From: Akkermansiaceae bacterium
Lineage (GTDB): Bacteria; Verrucomicrobiota; Verrucomicrobiia; Verrucomicrobiales; Akkermansiaceae
Length of the DNA: 32,092 bases
Assembly (NCBI GenBank): GCA_023263995.1
Contig: JALQTQ010000012.1
Span: forward strand, 1-32,092
Reading direction: 5' to 3'
This document shows positions 9,401 to 16,445 of the stretch, one piece after another. Position numbers and translations under genes: made by a program. Every line of letters begins with the position of its first letter. Within the stretch, counting starts at the first letter, position 1. Below the pieces are notes generated by a model, which made no database searches, was not told where the DNA came from, and saw nothing but the letters and a program-made list of their open reading frames with translations.

Positions 9401-10834
9401 GCTCGGAACGTGCCCAGCCCCGAGGGGCTTGCCGAAGCGCTGGCCCAAGCCCAGCAGGATCTTCAGCAGGGAATTAAAAAGGCACAGGAGCAAGCGAGCG
9501 AAGCAGGCGAGGATGCCCGCGCCGAGTCCCTCGCCAAAGCGGCCAACGATGCCGGAAAAGCTTCGCAAGAGGCTCGGTCAAATGATGCCGAAGGTGCGGC
9601 TGAAGCGGCCAAAGAAGCCGCCGGTGAGCTCGCCGACGGGGTGGAAGGTCGCCTGTCCCAGAAGTCTCTGCAAAACCAGCAGGAGTCACTCGCCGAGGCC
9701 TTCGAGGCTTTTGCCGAAGGCGACCTCGAAAAAGCGGCCGAGGCGCTCGAGGCGGCGCAGGCCGAGCGTCTCTCCAACGCTCTGGAGCAAGCTTTGGCCC
9801 GTGAGCAGGAGGCCATTGTGGAAGGAGCCCGGCAGGAACTGAGCGATGCCCGCGAAGCGCTGGAAGATCGCGCCAATCATCTGCCGGAAGCCCTCGCGCA
9901 GGCACAGGCCGCTCTCGAGCAGGTCAAGCAGGGCGATCTGCCCGCCGCCGTTGCCGCTGCCCAATCTGCCGCATCCGAACTCGTCGAAGGATCTGAGATT
10001 TCGGCCTCGCAGGCCGGCTTGCAGGACCGTCAGGAGCAACTGGCCGACGCCCTCGAACGTCTGGTCGAGGGTGATCCGGCATCGGCACTGGCAGCCTTGC
10101 AGCAGATGCAAGCCGAGCGTGCCGAAGCTCTTGCCGAAGCGATTCAGGGAACTCCCCCGGTCGAAGGTAATCCATTGGGTGAAGCCGGACAGCAGGCCGA
10201 AGGAGGCGCGCAACAGGCCCAACAGGCGTCGCAGTCCCAACAAGCCGGACAGAATGCCCAGGCCTCGCAGCAGCATCAAGCGGCCGCCGAGCGATTTGCC
10301 CAGGCCCAGCAGTCGCTTGAAGGTGCTTCCGCCCAGATGGCCAGCCAAGCCCAGCAGGCGGCCCAACAAGGAGAGAACCCCAACAATGCCAACGCTCCGG
10401 GCGAGCCTCTTGCCGACGCCTTGCAAAATAGCTCGCAAGCCGCGCAAGCCGGCCAGAGCGGCCAACAACAATCCGCAGCGGAAAAATCGCGCTCGGCAGC
10501 CCAGTCTCTTCAGCAAGCTGCCAACCAAGCGATGTCGAACATGCAGCAGGGGAATCAGCCGGGAGACGCCATGGCGCAATCCGACCAGCCCCAGCCCGGG
10601 GAAGGAAAAGGAGAGTCGCCTCCACCGGACGAAGCAAAGGAGGGCATTCGGCAGGCCCAAGGTGACAAGGGGGTGCCCCCAGAACTCGCCAAGCTGGGCA
10701 TCAATACCAACGATTGGGAAAAAATCCAGGCCACGCTGAAAACCGATGTGAGCGGAGCTCGCGGCGCGGCTATTCCGGAAGACTACCGCGGGTTGGTGAG
10801 GAAATATTTTGAACAAATCTCGAAGGAAAAATGA
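6452..10834 (+). CDS. DUF4175-like giant membrane protein with tandem coiled-coil modules
   Basis: A 1460-residue protein starting at ATG 6452; a TTG at 6422 would add ten unlikely residues. An arginine-rich N-terminus precedes two membrane helices (about 29-51 and 58-82). A third lies near 150-170 (LSSLAAMVVLLVIW). Beta-rich Ig-like segments occupy about 185-520. From about 525 to the end it is a very long, Ala/Glu/Gln-rich helical region, including three full 117-118-residue repeats (residues 832-1183). A low-complexity Gln/Ala stretch follows, then a compact C-terminus ending DYRGLVRKYFEQISKEK. The N-terminal layout and C-terminal motif resemble DUF4175-type proteins of PVC and related bacteria, which have no settled function. 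The long helix would project from the membrane and could span the envelope. The next gene overlaps its stop by 4 bp, so the two are coupled. Confidence 0.85.
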   Translation: MSAQFPPEIRNGLLALRRRIRRIRLFRGLLRLVGVTLAGLLVIVALDFLLAPLPSSARAVLFFGWLAAIVVAAVVFLVVPLMSPLPLVRLARWLEEHHPELQERISTTLELADHPEGISPALLEELSEEAAADMTSLDPRQEVQTRRVRASMWPALSSLAAMVVLLVIWPQEMGRLLTRAVLPFSELGNAGAFRFEVAPGDLEVLEGDEFTLELTYTGELQGPLELIMDRNGERVVEELTPDATDDRTYHYRYTVHSAAEGFRYSARVARDESDRFEVKVYPIPRLLEPVVSLAFPDYTGWPDRELPLGMGIQALAGTEVTLRGRLDTPVKGGEVVFGHHSFGELGLERNARGTLVEWVETLQPGQDGSAVMNVTHQLGRDFEAARFALVATEDPAPEVRILTPLERKFQVQPNDQVIITYAVTEEIGIDRTEIELEIDGKAVESLSEVPPERVDLENGNRWEGEAMVYLGSLVSRYPEATHVRMRLKVSDNRPAALAGPGVGFSYWLEFRLNKGAESLVRQKLRNQDADLKKTINDVVRKVQNAQNRMHEAKGHLRHEEVTRQAEEALAATRDTLKEARSELADLSERMEEGVQAHRRDDVARASEKLAEAQMAIENAPLQDSPEARQDEVDRARAESEDAIRELQNLKQDVEQDRGKIEDLARLQEMAQRQDELARQAEQGERNENWQQQQEQLRDELLNRVKESPEAKAAALRAQAEEALELAKEAGELQKAQENLAEASGQVGETPFDLNENQVREALANQQEKVAAEARQELNEARRDDEQERIRDLSEAVAESQQAARQTREANVEEAARKAEMAAEDLERLADESPTQKSLAEKQEKIAEALQDLAEGNLDEARSAVADLQNNPTLRELGNELAAEQETALNQAKEELQQARDQQDERAADLPAAVEKANEALAGARENQPEKAAQAASEAAEQLAKGEEKSLSQEALRQKQEKLAEAFEALAEGDGEKAREALEDARNVPSPEGLAEALAQAQQDLQQGIKKAQEQASEAGEDARAESLAKAANDAGKASQEARSNDAEGAAEAAKEAAGELADGVEGRLSQKSLQNQQESLAEAFEAFAEGDLEKAAEALEAAQAERLSNALEQALAREQEAIVEGARQELSDAREALEDRANHLPEALAQAQAALEQVKQGDLPAAVAAAQSAASELVEGSEISASQAGLQDRQEQLADALERLVEGDPASALAALQQMQAERAEALAEAIQGTPPVEGNPLGEAGQQAEGGAQQAQQASQSQQAGQNAQASQQHQAAAERFAQAQQSLEGASAQMASQAQQAAQQGENPNNANAPGEPLADALQNSSQAAQAGQSGQQQSAAEKSRSAAQSLQQAANQAMSNMQQGNQPGDAMAQSDQPQPGEGKGESPPPDEAKEGIRQAQGDKGVPPELAKLGINTNDWEKIQATLKTDVSGARGAAIPEDYRGLVRKYFEQISKEK
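8945..10123 (+). repeat. Tandem 117-118-residue coiled-coil modules inside the DUF4175-like gene
   Basis: Three consecutive modules occupy 8945-9295, 9296-9649 and 9650-10000, and a shortened fourth begins at 10001. Each opens with a related block: TQKSLAEKQEKIAEALQDLA, SQEALRQKQEKLAEAFEALA, SQKSLQNQQESLAEAFEAFA, then SQAGLQDRQEQLADALERL. Each block is followed by an EG-[DN] turn. A half-module without the opening block lies just upstream (about 8700-8944). The repeats are diverged at DNA level and align without gaps over the opening blocks, so they look like old internal duplications, not an assembly artefact. Confidence 0.75.
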
Positions 10835-11880
10835 GACGATTTTTGACCATTCTTTTCGTTCTCGAAGCTTCTCTGTCCTTCGCCCAGGCACAGACCGAGA
10901 CCGTCTTTGCCAAGTGGGAGGAGAAGGTTGACCCGGCGGTTGAGCGCGGCCTGGAATACCTCGCTCTCGTTCAGGAGGATGACGGCAGCTACCCCGGAAG
11001 CTATGGGAATTCCTGCGGAGTGCCCGCCCTCGCCGGCATGGCCTTTTTATCGCGAGGACATCTGCCCACCGAGGGGGTCTACGCTGCTCCGCTGAATAAG
11101 ATCATTGATTTCCTCCTCAGTCGACAGGACCGCGCCGGTCTCTACACCGGCGGTCAGTATGGCAGCGGCCCGATGTATGGACACAACATCGCGACCCTCT
11201 TCCTTTCCGAGGTCTCAGGAATGGTCGATCCAGACCGCCAAAAGAAGATCAATGAGAGCCTGCCGCGGGCCCTTGCCCTCATCCTGAGAGCTCAGGCAGT
11301 GGACAAAAGTGAACGTCACCAGGGGGGCTGGCGCTATCATCCCAATTCACGCGACTCCGACACCTCGTGCAGCGGCTGGGCTCTCATGGCCCTCCGCTCG
11401 GCCAAGTTGAACGGGGCCGATGTGCCCGATCAGGCCATCGCCGACGCCATCGCTTACCTCTACGGAAACTTCTCGGAAACGAATGGACACTTCGGTTACT
11501 CAAGCCCCCACAATCAGAAGAACTCGCTCACCGGCATGGGGCTCCTCTGTCTCGAACTCTGCGGAGAACACGGGAAGCCGTCGACCATCAAGGCTGCCGA
11601 TTTCATCCTCGAGAGCTTCCGTTCACTCGAAGGAGCTCAATTCGAATTTTACGGCAATTATTACAACGCCCAAGCCATGTTCCAGATCGGTGGGAAGTAT
11701 TGGGACACCTACGCGAACTGGATGTATGACACTTACTTGAAAACCCAGAAGGATGACGGGTCATGGCCCAGTCGGGAAGCCGGCACGGTGTATGGCACCG
11801 CGATGATGACCCTCGCCTTCACCGTGCCTTACCGTCAGCTCCCGATTTACCAGCGTGACGAGACGGTGGACGAGGAGTAG
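10831..11880 (+). CDS. Secreted prenyltransferase/squalene-oxidase-repeat (alpha/alpha toroid) protein
   Basis: A 349-residue protein with a clear signal peptide (FLTILFVLEASLSFAQA), then repeats of the squalene-cyclase / protein-prenyltransferase alpha/alpha-barrel type. Recognisable repeat cores are YLALVQEDDGSYPG, GGWRYHPNSRDSDTSCSGWA and a C-terminal YLKTQKDDGSWPSREAG. I see no DXDD catalytic motif of hopene or squalene cyclases, and export to the periplasm argues against terpene chemistry. The fold may bind a ligand or partner protein. Its ATG overlaps the stop of the coiled-coil gene (ATGA), implying translational coupling and a shared role. The TPR gene follows after 9 bp. Exported toroid proteins of this kind recur in PVC genomes without a known function. 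Confidence 0.85.
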   Translation: MRRFLTILFVLEASLSFAQAQTETVFAKWEEKVDPAVERGLEYLALVQEDDGSYPGSYGNSCGVPALAGMAFLSRGHLPTEGVYAAPLNKIIDFLLSRQDRAGLYTGGQYGSGPMYGHNIATLFLSEVSGMVDPDRQKKINESLPRALALILRAQAVDKSERHQGGWRYHPNSRDSDTSCSGWALMALRSAKLNGADVPDQAIADAIAYLYGNFSETNGHFGYSSPHNQKNSLTGMGLLCLELCGEHGKPSTIKAADFILESFRSLEGAQFEFYGNYYNAQAMFQIGGKYWDTYANWMYDTYLKTQKDDGSWPSREAGTVYGTAMMTLAFTVPYRQLPIYQRDETVDEE

Positions 11881-11889
11881 GGTTCGCCC

Positions 11890-12465
11890 ATGCCCGAGAT
11901 CGACGAGCTTTACGAAGCGTTGGAGGAAGCCCGCGACGCTGACCAGGTGGCCAGCGCCTGTGTCCTCTACGAGGAAATCCTGACTCACGACGACGAAGAG
12001 GAGATTCCCTCGACCCTCCTCTACGTTCAGGATCTTACCGACCTTGGGAACTACGGGCAGGCCTTCGCTACCCTGCAAAGGATCGAAGACCTCGTGCCTC
12101 AGCCTATCGAGGCCACCTTTCATTGGGTCAAAGGTACGGTGCACCAGGAAATGGGGGACTTTGCCGAGGCGGAAGCCTGCTATCGCGAGGCCGACAAGCG
12201 GGAAACTGAAAACCGCGGCGACTACCTTGTCCAGGCCGCGGGCATGGCCTTTCATCGGGGTGAGCCCGCCCGGGCCGAATACCTCGTGCGGGAGGCCTTG
12301 AAAAAAGAGTGCGAACGCGACGAAGCTCTCGGGAACCTCGCGACCTACCTTGCCAGTCAACGCCGCTTCCCGGAGGCCCGCGACGCCTTCCAGGAGGTCC
12401 TCGAGATCGATCCCGAAAACGAGATCGCCCGCGAGTGGCTTCTCGACCTTGACCATCTGGTCTGA
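11890..12465 (+). CDS. Tetratricopeptide-repeat protein
   Basis: A 191-residue, acidic, wholly helical protein without signal peptide or membrane segment, so probably cytoplasmic. TPR-like helix pairs are visible: LGNYGQAFATLQRIEDLVPQ, MGDFAEAEACYREADKRETE, RGEPARAEYLVREALKKECE and SQRRFPEARDAFQEVLEIDP; the last is a canonical TPR. It is the third gene of the unit beginning at 6452, 9 bp after the toroid gene. It probably acts as a protein-interaction scaffold, but its partner is unknown. No strong Shine-Dalgarno precedes the ATG. Confidence 0.85.
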   Translation: MPEIDELYEALEEARDADQVASACVLYEEILTHDDEEEIPSTLLYVQDLTDLGNYGQAFATLQRIEDLVPQPIEATFHWVKGTVHQEMGDFAEAEACYREADKRETENRGDYLVQAAGMAFHRGEPARAEYLVREALKKECERDEALGNLATYLASQRRFPEARDAFQEVLEIDPENEIAREWLLDLDHLV

Positions 12466-12570
12466 CAGGCAGGGCCAGTCCGCCGTTTTTTTGCTCCAAG
12501 CAGGATTTCCACGTGGGCGGTTGGCTTTTTGACGCTGGCGATCGGTGGTTAGGCGTCCGGCATGGGGGGG

Positions 12571-13305
12571 TCACTCCGGGGTGAGGTCGTCATCGCTGGC
12601 CTTTCCGTCCGGTCCCAGCGAGCTTAGGCGAGGTTTGCCATTCACCAAGCGATACTGGTAGCGGTTGCCCCAGGGGTCGATGAAGACCTCGGGCCTGCTG
12701 ACGTTTTGGACCCAACGACGGGGGCGGGGTGCTTTGGTGGGTCTTTCGAAAAGGGAATCGAGGCCTTGCTCATTGCTCGGATAAGTTCCGCCGATTGCCT
12801 TGTATTGCTCGAGCGCCGCTTTGAAGCTTTGCAGGTCGGTTTGAGCGGTCTCGATCCTTGCTTGGGCAATCATCTTTTCGGCGGCCTCCGGATCAAACTG
12901 CCAGCGCTCTCCTGCTTTCCTTGCCGGAAGGAGTGCCTTTTCCTCGCTCACGATCATGCCGCGAGAGGGATCATCCGGGGTCTCCTCGAACGAGAGGTGC
13001 TTCTTTTCGGCATAAACGGCCGCAGCGAATTGTTTTTCGAAATCATCGCCTTCTTTCATCATTTCCTTGATGGTGTCGATGTCGTCAGCATTGATAAACG
13101 AATTTCGAAGTGATCTTCCGGTGTCCTTGGCCACTTCGGCCCACTTCAGGAGCTCTTGGACGGCAGGGTGGACTTTCGTCTGTCCCTCGTTCTTCGGCTC
13201 GGCCCATGAGGGGGCGAAGAGCAGGGCCAGGCAGGTAAGAGGGTGAGGATGTTCGTCATTCCTCAACAAAGAGACCGGATTTGCCCGAAAGGCGAGCAAA
13301 ACCAT
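12571..13305 (-). CDS. Exported GspG C-domain-like protein (signal peptide apparently frameshifted)
   Basis: The C-terminal half resembles the periplasmic domain of the major type II secretion pseudopilin GspG: ALEQYKAIGGTYPSNEQGLD, then FIDPWGNRYQYR and a final LGPDGKASDDD. In GspG this last segment forms the calcium site. The N-terminal half (about 110 charged residues after the signal) is not pseudopilin-like, and no prepilin cleavage motif with its hydrophobic helix is present. The start is uncertain: the open frame allows ATG 13305 (used here) or 13389. Neither gives a good leader, although TCLALLFAPSWA followed by EPKNEG looks like the end of one. An ATG at 13259 in another frame supplies MTNILTL, and a one-base change near 13236-13241 would join the two into a perfect signal peptide. 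The gene converges on the TPR gene. Confidence 0.7.
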   Translation of the reverse strand: MVLLAFRANPVSLLRNDEHPHPLTCLALLFAPSWAEPKNEGQTKVHPAVQELLKWAEVAKDTGRSLRNSFINADDIDTIKEMMKEGDDFEKQFAAAVYAEKKHLSFEETPDDPSRGMIVSEEKALLPARKAGERWQFDPEAAEKMIAQARIETAQTDLQSFKAALEQYKAIGGTYPSNEQGLDSLFERPTKAPRPRRWVQNVSRPEVFIDPWGNRYQYRLVNGKPRLSSLGPDGKASDDDLTPE

Positions 13306-13409
13306 CGGGTGGGCCGGGCCCGGAGTGGATCCCGCGAAAAGAGGCTTTTCGCGGCCTGACGGGGAGATAGATTGAGGGTTCCACCGCAAGGAATGCTTCT
13401 GCCTTCCGT

Positions 13410-16400
13410 ATGGAGACCATCACTCAAACCGTCATGAAATTTCTCGCCGCTGTCGCCTTCCTTTTTCTTCCGGGCCTCTCGCTCGTCCATGCCGCTCCCT
13501 TCTGGATCTGGTCATCGAAACAACCGGGGGAAAACGACCAGGTGACCTTCCGGAAATCCTTTCTCATTCCCGACGGAGGCGTTTCGATTGCCAAGCTCGA
13601 ATTCACCTGTGACAACGGTGCGACGGCCTACCTCAATGGGAAGAAGGTCATGGTCAATCCGGACTGGCAGCAGCCTTCGTCGATCGACCTCACCGATGAA
13701 CTCAAGATTGGTCGAAACCTGCTGACCTTCGAGGCCACGAACAAGGGAGGCACGGCCGGCTTCATTGCGCGCCTGACTCTCAAGGATAAAAACGGAAAAA
13801 CGGCCTCGATCGAGTCGGGAAAAGACTGGGAGGCCCGTCCGAACGGGTCGAGCGACTGGGGTGCCGCAAGCGTCCTAGCCCGGTATGGCGAGGGGCCGTG
13901 GAACCGCGCCCTGGATGCGCCGGCCGCCGGCGCCTCGGAACCGGTTTCGGGCGAGGTGGTCACGTTGCCCGGATTTGAAGCCGAGCAGATCTACACCGTC
14001 CCGAAGGGGCAGCAGGGGTCTTGGGTTGCGATGACGGTGGATCCACAGGGACGGATCATCACCGGTGATCAATACGGCGGGCTTTTCCGGATCACCCTGG
14101 GAGCCGATGTCCCCGAGGTCGAGAGACTCAAAGTCACGGTCGAGGGCGCGCACGGGCTTTGCCATGTCTTTGATTCCCTCTATCTCTTGAAAAACGAGCA
14201 GCAGGGAACCCGCGGGCTCTACCGTCTTCGTGATACCAATGGGGATGATCAATATGACGAGGAAAAGTTACTCCGAGAGTTTCAAGGCGGTGGAGAGCAC
14301 GGGCTCCACAGCATTGTTCCCGGCCCCGACGGTCGTTCACTCTACCTTGTTTTCGGTAACCACACCAACGAGCCAGCGGAACTCGACCATTCCCGGGCCG
14401 CCCGGGTGTGGTCCGAAGATCACCTTCTTCCCCGCATGTGGGACGCCAACGGCCACGCTCGCGGCAAGCTTGCTCCGGGCGGCTTTATCCTCAAAACCGA
14501 CCCCGAGGCCACCGAGCTTGAAATGATCTCCTACGGATTCCGCAACCCCTTCGACGCCGCCTTCGATCAAAATGGTGAACTCTTCACCTATGATGCCGAC
14601 ATGGAGTGGGATCTCGGGTCGCCTTGGTATCGTCCCACCCGGGTTTATCATTCCGTCAGCGGATTGGATGCGGGCTGGCGTTCCGGGACTGGCAAGTGGC
14701 CGGCGCATTATCCGGATACCTTACCACCGGCGGCCGATATCGGACCGGCCAGCCCCACCGGGGTGGTGATGGGAACGGGGGCGAAATTTCCAGCCAAATA
14801 CCAGCGCGCTTTATTCATCAACGACTGGACCTACGGAACAATGTATGCTGTGCACCTCATTCCAGATGGGGCTGGCTTCAAGAGCTCGGTCGAGGAATTT
14901 GTCAGTGGACGCCCGCTGCCCCTCACCGATGTCATCATTCATCCCAAGGACGGGAGCATGTACTTCATGGTGGGAGGGCGCCGGACGCAGTCGGCGCTTT
15001 ACCGCGTGAGCTACACCGGAAACGAGTCGACCGCTCCGGCCGCTACCCCGGAAGTGGCACCCGAGGCTGCCTTGCGTCGCGAATTGGAAGAACTTCATGG
15101 TAAATCGCTCAGCTCTTCCGAGCTTGAGAGGGTCATCAAGCATCTCGGGCATTCGGATCGCTTCATCCGCCACGCGGCCCGCGTCGCTTTGGAAAACGTG
15201 ATCGCGTCTACCAGCAAAATCCCGTCCGAGCTGAAGTCCTCGCTCTCGGTCAAGAATCCCTGGACCATCATCGAGTCGGTGGTCGCCGTCGCACGGACCG
15301 GCAAGAAGGAAAGCCAGGGCGACTGTCTGGCGTTTCTCGGTGAGCTCGATCCGAAAGCCCTTTCCCGGGAGCAACTCCTGGCTTGGCTCCGGGCGCACTC
15401 GCTTCTCTTCACCCGGATGGGGGCTCCCGGGAGTCCGCAGGAAATCATTGATCGCTTCCTGCCGCTTTATCCTTCGGGCGACGATCTCACCGACCGCGAT
15501 CTCACTGAACTCCTCGTGTTTCTCGGCGAGCCCTCGGTGGTTCCCAAGGCGCTGCAACTGATGGCCACCGCGAAGGATGATCATACCGATCTGATCAACG
15601 AGGGCGTGCTCGCCCGCAACGATCAATACGCCAGTGCGGCCCGGGCCACCCATGAAAGCCGGCCCAATCTCCAGCAATACAGCCTGCTCTTCATTTTACG
15701 CAACGCCAAGGCCGGCTGGACCGCCGAGCTTCGGCAAACCTACTTCAGTTGGTTCCCGCGAGCTTCGGCCTGGAAGGGCGGCAACAGCCTGAAGAAATTT
15801 ATCGAGAACATCCGCAATGAAGCCCTCGCGAACATTGCCCCGGAGAGCGAAAAAGGGGCGCTGGATGAACTCTCGAGGAGCGCCCCGGCGGCAACAGCCA
15901 ATGCCGTGGCGGCTAACGGGCCCGGGCGGGCGTGGACCGTGAACGAGAGTGTGGCCGAACTGGAGAAGCGCAGGACGGGGCGCGATTTCAAACGGGGCAA
16001 GGAACTTTACCATGCCTCGGCCTGTGCCAGCTGCCATCGCATGGCCGGCGAGGGGGGCGGGATCGGTCCCGATCTCACCGGTTCCGGTAATCGCTACACC
16101 CTCGGCGATCTCATGGAAAACATCATCGATCCCTCAAAGGTCATCTCCGATCAATACGGCAGCGAAACCATCACCAAGACCGATGGCTCCACCGTGACTG
16201 GCAGGGTCGGTAGCGAGGACAAAGAGGCCATTTCGCTCATGACCAATCCCTTCGCTCCGGAGTCGCTGGTGAAGATCCCGCTCAAGGCGATCAAATCGCG
16301 CGAGGCTTACCCGGTATCGATGATGCCGCCGGGATTGGTCAACACCATGAATCCGGACGAACTCGCGGATCTTGTGGCTTACCTGATGGCCGGGGGCGAT

Positions 16401-16424
16401 CCCGACCATCCGGCCTTCAAGTGA
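13410..16424 (+). CDS. PVC-type heme-binding CxxCH protein (beta-propeller plus cytochrome c)
   Basis: A 1004-residue secreted protein. The signal peptide (FLAAVAFLFLPGLSLVHA) is followed by a galactose-binding-like sandwich (about 30-150), typical of these proteins. A soluble glucose-dehydrogenase-like propeller lies at about 185-545 (PGFEAEQIYTVPKGQQGSW, ISYGFRNPFDAAFDQNGELF). A helical HEAT-like region (about 550-850) precedes a C-terminal cytochrome c domain with heme site CASCH at 872-876 and a likely axial methionine in SMMPPGLVNTM. The architecture is characteristic of Verrucomicrobiota and Planctomycetota. Sugar or other small-molecule oxidation coupled to periplasmic electron transfer is plausible but unproven. 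ATG 13410 gives a longer n-region; ATG 13434 gives a more classical leader, and neither has a good Shine-Dalgarno. It converges on pyc with 21 bp between stops. Confidence 0.93.
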   Translation: METITQTVMKFLAAVAFLFLPGLSLVHAAPFWIWSSKQPGENDQVTFRKSFLIPDGGVSIAKLEFTCDNGATAYLNGKKVMVNPDWQQPSSIDLTDELKIGRNLLTFEATNKGGTAGFIARLTLKDKNGKTASIESGKDWEARPNGSSDWGAASVLARYGEGPWNRALDAPAAGASEPVSGEVVTLPGFEAEQIYTVPKGQQGSWVAMTVDPQGRIITGDQYGGLFRITLGADVPEVERLKVTVEGAHGLCHVFDSLYLLKNEQQGTRGLYRLRDTNGDDQYDEEKLLREFQGGGEHGLHSIVPGPDGRSLYLVFGNHTNEPAELDHSRAARVWSEDHLLPRMWDANGHARGKLAPGGFILKTDPEATELEMISYGFRNPFDAAFDQNGELFTYDADMEWDLGSPWYRPTRVYHSVSGLDAGWRSGTGKWPAHYPDTLPPAADIGPASPTGVVMGTGAKFPAKYQRALFINDWTYGTMYAVHLIPDGAGFKSSVEEFVSGRPLPLTDVIIHPKDGSMYFMVGGRRTQSALYRVSYTGNESTAPAATPEVAPEAALRRELEELHGKSLSSSELERVIKHLGHSDRFIRHAARVALENVIASTSKIPSELKSSLSVKNPWTIIESVVAVARTGKKESQGDCLAFLGELDPKALSREQLLAWLRAHSLLFTRMGAPGSPQEIIDRFLPLYPSGDDLTDRDLTELLVFLGEPSVVPKALQLMATAKDDHTDLINEGVLARNDQYASAARATHESRPNLQQYSLLFILRNAKAGWTAELRQTYFSWFPRASAWKGGNSLKKFIENIRNEALANIAPESEKGALDELSRSAPAATANAVAANGPGRAWTVNESVAELEKRRTGRDFKRGKELYHASACASCHRMAGEGGGIGPDLTGSGNRYTLGDLMENIIDPSKVISDQYGSETITKTDGSTVTGRVGSEDKEAISLMTNPFAPESLVKIPLKAIKSREAYPVSMMPPGLVNTMNPDELADLVAYLMAGGDPDHPAFK

Positions 16425-16445
16425 CCCGGCTGGTCTCTCGGGGCC

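Noticed and set aside
10195-10600. Gln/Ala-rich low-complexity DNA as a possible microsatellite or assembly artefact
   Set aside because: The reading frame stays open with mixed synonymous codons and leads to a conserved-looking C-terminus, so it is coding low complexity.
12466-12570. Terminator near the T-run after the TPR gene
   Set aside because: Seven Ts occur at about 12485-12491, but only a 3-bp stem precedes them.
16425-16445. Hairpin terminator between the convergent CxxCH and pyc genes
   Set aside because: Only a 4-bp CCCG/CGGG stem with no T-tract can be drawn.
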